Assembly: GCA_937922435.1 (NCBI GenBank)
Contig: CAKZVT010000019.1
Span: 3,104-67,103, forward strand
Reading direction: 5' to 3'
Length of the DNA stretch: 64,000 nucleotides
DNA from: an uncultured Prevotella sp.
Lineage (GTDB): Bacteria; Bacteroidota; Bacteroidia; Bacteroidales; Bacteroidaceae
Shown: positions 60,629 through 64,000 of the stretch, piece after piece
Numbering within the stretch: position 1 is the first letter of the stretch
How the letters are laid out: each line of letters starts with the position of its first letter
Position numbers and translations under genes: made by a program
Notes under the pieces: model-generated
Database searches by the model: none
What the model was told of the DNA's origin: nothing
Seen by the model: the letters and a program-made list of their open reading frames with translations, nothing else

Positions 60629-61453
60629 TCACTCACCAGTATATTTCTTGCAAGATGCAATATATTTCTCGGCCAGTTTTTTGTTTTTCGACTCCGGGAA
60701 CTCGTTTATGAAGCCGTAGCATTCGTCTTCGGCATCGCGGTATCGGTCAAGTTTCTTTTCCTCGACGCTCTGTTCAGCCAGTTCAAATTTGCTCTTCATT
60801 ATGAGCAGTGCGAAGTCCTCGCGCAGTGCGCTGTACGGATAGTCGTTGATGGCGTTCTGCGCGGTTATGATACATGCCTCGTAGTTACTGCCTCCGCTGG
60901 TGCAGTTGCCGAAGTAAGTGCCGAGATTGTAGTACAGCTCCGCCGAGTACAGCTCTTTCTTCACGAGCTTGTCCTGCAGTTCGAACAGGCGGCCTTGCGC
61001 CTTGTCCTTCAGCTTGGCTTCCGGGTAAATGTCAAGATATTCCTGGAAAGCCGCGATGGAGTTTACGGTCTGCGTCTGGTCGAGCCTTGGCTCGGGCGTG
61101 CTCATGTATAGGCTTTCACCTATATAAAACGATGCCATTTCGGCGTATATGCCTTTAGGATATGACTGGCGGTATTTTTTGAATGTCATGGCCGCGCCTT
61201 CATAATCCATGTCGCAATACTGCGCCATGGCGAGCATGTAAAGGCTTTCCTCGGCGTTGTCAGTACCTTTCTGTATTGTTACCAGTTCCTGCAATAGTGC
61301 TATGGCTTGGGCATATTTGCCACGTGCGAAGCATTCTTTTGCATATTCGTATTTGTAAGCGTAGTTCTGGGATTTGTACACTTGGTTGAATTCGTGTGCG
61401 CACCCTGAAAACAATATTACGGCCAATATCGGGATAAGAACTTTCTTCTTCAT
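60629..61453 (-). CDS. bamD: Outer membrane assembly lipoprotein BamD
   Basis: The 274-residue lipoprotein has a lipobox VILFSGCAHE (Cys18). TPR-like repeats are typical of BamD/YfiO: YEYAKECFARGKYAQAIALLQELV, AQYCDMDYEGAAMTFKKYRQSYP and IAAFQEYLDIYPEAKLKDKA. It is a BAM-complex part that inserts beta-barrels into the outer membrane. The open frame extends to 61483, but the -7 box (61473-61480) overlaps that part; MKKKVLIPIL at 61453 is used. Confidence 0.92.
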   Translation of the reverse strand: MKKKVLIPILAVILFSGCAHEFNQVYKSQNYAYKYEYAKECFARGKYAQAIALLQELVTIQKGTDNAEESLYMLAMAQYCDMDYEGAAMTFKKYRQSYPKGIYAEMASFYIGESLYMSTPEPRLDQTQTVNSIAAFQEYLDIYPEAKLKDKAQGRLFELQDKLVKKELYSAELYYNLGTYFGNCTSGGSNYEACIITAQNAINDYPYSALREDFALLIMKSKFELAEQSVEEKKLDRYRDAEDECYGFINEFPESKNKKLAEKYIASCKKYTGE

Positions 61454-61472
61454 AAAATTCCGCATTTGGCTG

Positions 61473-61480
61473 CAAAAATA
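61473..61480 (-). promoter_or_regulatory. -7 promoter box of bamD
   Basis: TATTTTTG on the minus strand, 19 nt upstream of the chosen ATG. Confidence 0.6.
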
Positions 61481-61573
61481 CACATTATCTTATAATTGGC
61501 AAAGCTTTGTTCCCGATTTTAAGAAAAAATTGTTTTTATACTTGCCTTTTTTGTCGATGAATGGAATAATGGT

Positions 61574-61581
61574 TAACTTTG
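61574..61581 (+). promoter_or_regulatory. -7 promoter box of uvrB
   Basis: TAACTTTG matches TAnnTTTG. Transcription from here would give a leader of about 205 nt that includes repeat copy G. Confidence 0.5.
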
Positions 61582-61610
61582 CAGCCGATATACAGGGCGT
61601 GCTGCACCGT

Positions 61611-61698
61611 GAAAGACGGCCTTTCGGCTTGCAATATGCTGTCTTTCAGACGGTAAAAGGCCGTCTTTTACAATGCAAAAGGCCATCTTTTGCAAGAC
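61611..61698. repeat. 88-bp intergenic repeat, copy G (four 22-nt units)
   Basis: Units start at 61611, 61633, 61655 and 61677, exactly 22 nt apart. Units 1 and 2 can form a 10-bp hairpin (GAAAGACGGC / GCTGTCTTTC). Units 3 and 4 are near-direct repeats of AAAAGGCCGTCTTTT. Confidence 0.85.
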
Positions 61699-61795
61699 GG
61701 TTTGTAACGCTCTGAACATCAGGATATTACAAGAGCTTGTCGGAATGGCACTTGTCCGCTTGTCCCTCGTCTGATTGTCAACTGAAAATAAAACA

Positions 61796-63838
61796 ATGAG
61801 CGACTTCAAACTTATATCCGAATACAGTCCCACGGGCGACCAGCCCGAGGCCATACGTCAGCTTACTGACGGCGTGCTGGCAGGCGATGCCGCGCAGGTG
61901 CTTCTCGGCGTTACCGGTTCGGGCAAGACGTTCACCATCGCGAACGTAATAGCCAATGTGAACAAACCAACGCTCATATTGAGCCACAACAAGACGCTGG
62001 CCGCACAGCTGTACAGCGAGATGAAGTCGTTTTTCCCCGACAACGCCGTAGAGTATTACGTTTCTTACTATGACTATTACCAGCCCGAGGCGTACCTGCC
62101 GCAGACCGACACGTACATAGAGAAAGACCTTGCCATCAACGAGGAGATTGACCGCCTGCGTCTGTCGGCCGTGTCGTCGCTGCTATCAGGCAGGAAGGAT
62201 GTTGTAGTTGTGTCTTCCGTGTCGTGCATATACGGCATGGGCGGCCCTGTTGAGATGGCCAAGAGTGTTATTTCCGTAAGACGCGGCCAGCGGCTCGACC
62301 GCAACGCCTTCCTGCGTAGCCTTGTCAACGCCCTTTACGTGCGCAACGACATAGAGCTGAAGCGTGGCAACTTCCGCGTGAAGGGCGACACGGTGGACAT
62401 CTTCATGGCGTATAGCGACAATGTGCTGCGTGTGTCGTTCTGGGATGACGAGGTCGATTCAATCGAAGAAATCGACTCCGTCAGCTTCCACCGCTTGGCT
62501 TCGTTCGATGAATATCAGGTCTATCCGGCCAACCTCTTCGTCACATCCAAGGAGCAGACGGAAATCGCCATACGCGAAATACAGGATGACCTTACAAAAC
62601 AGATAGATTACTTCAACGAAATTGGCGATACCATTAAGGCTCAACGCATTAAGGAACGTGTGGAGTATGACATGGAGATGATTAAAGAGCTTGGTCATTG
62701 CTCCGGCATTGAAAACTATTCGCGCTACTTCGACGGCCGCCAGCCAGGGCAGAAGCCGTACTGCCTGCTCGACTTTTTCCCGAAGGACTACCTGCTCGTA
62801 ATCGACGAGAGCCATGTCAGCGTGCCTCAAATCAGTGCGATGTACGGCGGCGACCGCGCCCGCAAGACAAACCTCGTAGAGTATGGTTTCCGTCTTCCTG
62901 CGGCGTTCGACAACCGCCCCCTGACCTTCGACGAGTTCCACTCGATGCTCCATCAGGTAATCTATGTCTCGGCTACGCCTGCCGATTACGAGCTGGCCGA
63001 GGCCGGCGGAGTGGTGGTGGAGCAGGTAATCCGCCCTACGGGGCTGCTCGACCCCGAAATAGAGGTGCGCCCCAGCGAGAACCAGATAGACGACCTCATG
63101 GAGGAAATACTGCTGCGCAATGAGCGCGGAGAGCGCACATTGGTTACCACTCTTACAAAACGCATGGCCGAGGAGCTTACCGAATACCTGCTGAACCACG
63201 ACATCCGAGCCAACTACATACACAGCGACGTCGCCACGCTCGACCGTGTGAAAATCATGAACGACCTGCGCGAGGGGCTGTTCGACGTGCTCGTAGGTGT
63301 CAACCTGCTGCGCGAGGGCTTGGATTTGCCCGAAGTGTCGCTCGTGGCAATCCTCGATGCCGACAAGGAGGGCTTCCTCCGCTCGCATCGCTCGCTGACG
63401 CAGACGGCTGGCCGCGCCGCCCGCAACGTTAACGGCAAGGTAATCATGTATGCCGACAAAATAACGGCCAGCATGCAGCTTACCATCGACGAGACCCTGC
63501 GCCGCCGCGAAAAGCAGCTGCATTACAATGAACTTCACCACATCACTCCGCGCCAAATCACCAAGGACATCAAGCGTAACGCCCTCGGCACAGCACCCGT
63601 CGAGGCGGAGGCGGCCAAGACTTCGCCGAAGTACAAGCCATACATAGAGGAGGAGCACGTGGCCTTCGCCGCCGACCCCATCGTGCAGACTATGAGCCGC
63701 GAGCAGCTTGAGAAGAGCATTGCCAACACCACACGCCTGATGAAGAAGGCCGCCAAGGAGCTTGACTTCATACAGGCGGCGCAGTTCCGCGACGAACTGC
63801 TTAGGTTGCAACGCATGTTGGAAGAGAAAGACAAATGA
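61796..63838 (+). CDS. uvrB: UvrABC system protein B
   Basis: The 680-residue nucleotide-excision-repair helicase verifies damage and recruits UvrC. It has Walker A GVTGSGKTFT near 38-47, the beta-hairpin YYVSYYDYYQPEAYLPQ, helicase motifs VIDESHVS and VGVNLLREGLDLPEV, QTAGRAARN, and a C-terminal UVR motif (KKAAKELDFIQAAQFRDEL). ATG 61796 (MSDFKLISEYSP) is preferred to a TTG at 61775. uvrA and uvrC are not in the window. Confidence 0.98.
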   Translation: MSDFKLISEYSPTGDQPEAIRQLTDGVLAGDAAQVLLGVTGSGKTFTIANVIANVNKPTLILSHNKTLAAQLYSEMKSFFPDNAVEYYVSYYDYYQPEAYLPQTDTYIEKDLAINEEIDRLRLSAVSSLLSGRKDVVVVSSVSCIYGMGGPVEMAKSVISVRRGQRLDRNAFLRSLVNALYVRNDIELKRGNFRVKGDTVDIFMAYSDNVLRVSFWDDEVDSIEEIDSVSFHRLASFDEYQVYPANLFVTSKEQTEIAIREIQDDLTKQIDYFNEIGDTIKAQRIKERVEYDMEMIKELGHCSGIENYSRYFDGRQPGQKPYCLLDFFPKDYLLVIDESHVSVPQISAMYGGDRARKTNLVEYGFRLPAAFDNRPLTFDEFHSMLHQVIYVSATPADYELAEAGGVVVEQVIRPTGLLDPEIEVRPSENQIDDLMEEILLRNERGERTLVTTLTKRMAEELTEYLLNHDIRANYIHSDVATLDRVKIMNDLREGLFDVLVGVNLLREGLDLPEVSLVAILDADKEGFLRSHRSLTQTAGRAARNVNGKVIMYADKITASMQLTIDETLRRREKQLHYNELHHITPRQITKDIKRNALGTAPVEAEAAKTSPKYKPYIEEEHVAFAADPIVQTMSREQLEKSIANTTRLMKKAAKELDFIQAAQFRDELLRLQRMLEEKDK

Positions 63839-63894
63839 TTATTAAATATGAATGTAATGGCTGTTTGTTGGATGTTATGCTGATATTGAAAAAA

Positions 63895-63921
63895 GACACT
63901 GTCCAAAATTTTGTGTAAATG
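63895..63921. mobile_element. Possible terminal inverted repeat of an IS256-like element
   Basis: GACACTGTCCAAAATTTTGT, followed by GTAAA, resembles the ends of IS256-family elements as I remember them. If real, the transposase lies to the right of the window. Only one end is visible and no target duplication can be checked. Confidence 0.3.
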
Positions 63922-63970
63922 GAAACAGGATTCAGTTATAAGTTTCTTCCTATATCTGGATTCTGTTTTC
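63921..63970. terminator. Inverted repeat near the window end
   Basis: GGAAACAGGATTCAG (63921-63935) pairs with CTGGATTCTGTTTTC (63956-63970) with a few wobbles and a 20-nt loop. It could be a terminator for uvrB or part of the putative insertion element. Confidence 0.35.
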
Positions 63971-64000
63971 AAAGATAAGCATAAACTGGTTCATAATCAA

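Larger units (their letters stand above)
61454..61795. other. 342-bp divergent gap between bamD and uvrB
   Basis: No gene is supported. It holds the bamD promoter, the uvrB promoter and repeat copy G, which lies inside the predicted 5' untranslated region of uvrB. Confidence 0.65.

Noticed and set aside
7178..61698. CRISPR array as an explanation of the 22-nt repeats
   Set aside because: Units are contiguous and degenerate with no unique spacers, lie in separate gaps, and no cas genes are present.
62459..63811. Antisense frame of 450 codons over uvrB
   Set aside because: It is a shadow of uvrB on the opposite strand. UvrB motifs on the plus strand are unambiguous.

Overview
This window looks like chromosomal DNA of a member of the Bacteroidales (Bacteroidetes). 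The evidence is SusC/SusD outer-membrane proteins, a DUF3823 lipoprotein, DUF4293 and DUF4295 proteins, a rubrerythrin, HU-domain proteins fused to SPOR or LysM domains, and a Lys-type phosphoglycerate dehydrogenase. Many genes are also preceded by the Bacteroidetes -7 promoter box TAnnTTTG, usually with little Shine-Dalgarno sequence. I cannot assign a genus.

Layout. 1-6.5 kb: a truncated HU/SPOR protein, a zinc-ribbon/FHA protein, rpsA, and an AddB-like nuclease. 6.5-8.2 kb: cdd and ribE, divergent, with a long structured leader before ribE. 8.4-14.7 kb: a TolC-MacA-MacB efflux operon ending in a LytS/LytTR two-component pair. 15-16.5 kb: rpsF-rpsR-rplI. 16.6-19.7 kb: a membrane-bound winged-helix regulator and an outer-membrane barrel. 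20.3-26.3 kb: a SusC/SusD/DUF3823 nutrient-uptake operon without enzymes. 26.5-31.5 kb: the phosphate regulon, with pstC-pstA-pstB-phoU divergent from pstS. 31.7-35 kb: rubrerythrin, ansA, uxaC. 35-44.2 kb: a polysaccharide-export lipoprotein, then glmS, a PurF-type enzyme, carA and carB, all three pathways using glutamine amide nitrogen. 44.3-47.6 kb: rsmA, a HAD phosphatase, a DbpA-like helicase. 47.7-51.7 kb: serC-serA-DUF1015-yigZ. Then tRNA-Ser, map-tsaD-cinA, rpmB-rpmG-DUF4295-ftsY-rimO, an HU protein and an HU/LysM membrane protein, tRNA-Arg, bamD-rpoZ-DUF4293, and uvrB.

The most striking non-coding signal is a dispersed repeat family. Seven intergenic copies, each about 88 bp, are made of four tandem 22-nt degenerate units (core AAAAG-N5-CTTTT). 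Neighbouring units often form hairpins whose arms change together between copies. They sit in convergent, divergent and same-strand gaps, so they are not simply terminators. Other notable non-coding signals are two symmetric arrays of three TGTAACA-like heptamers at 11-nt spacing between pstC and pstS (a probable PHO-box pair), a closed structured RNA upstream of ribE that I cannot match to a known riboswitch, and a run of nine C in the probable susC promoter spacer.

Most of the window is core metabolism and housekeeping. I see no CRISPR array, prophage or complete insertion sequence; one possible insertion-sequence end lies in the last 110 bases. Promoter, terminator and RNA calls are by eye, and starts were adjusted from the longest open frame where the context argued for it.
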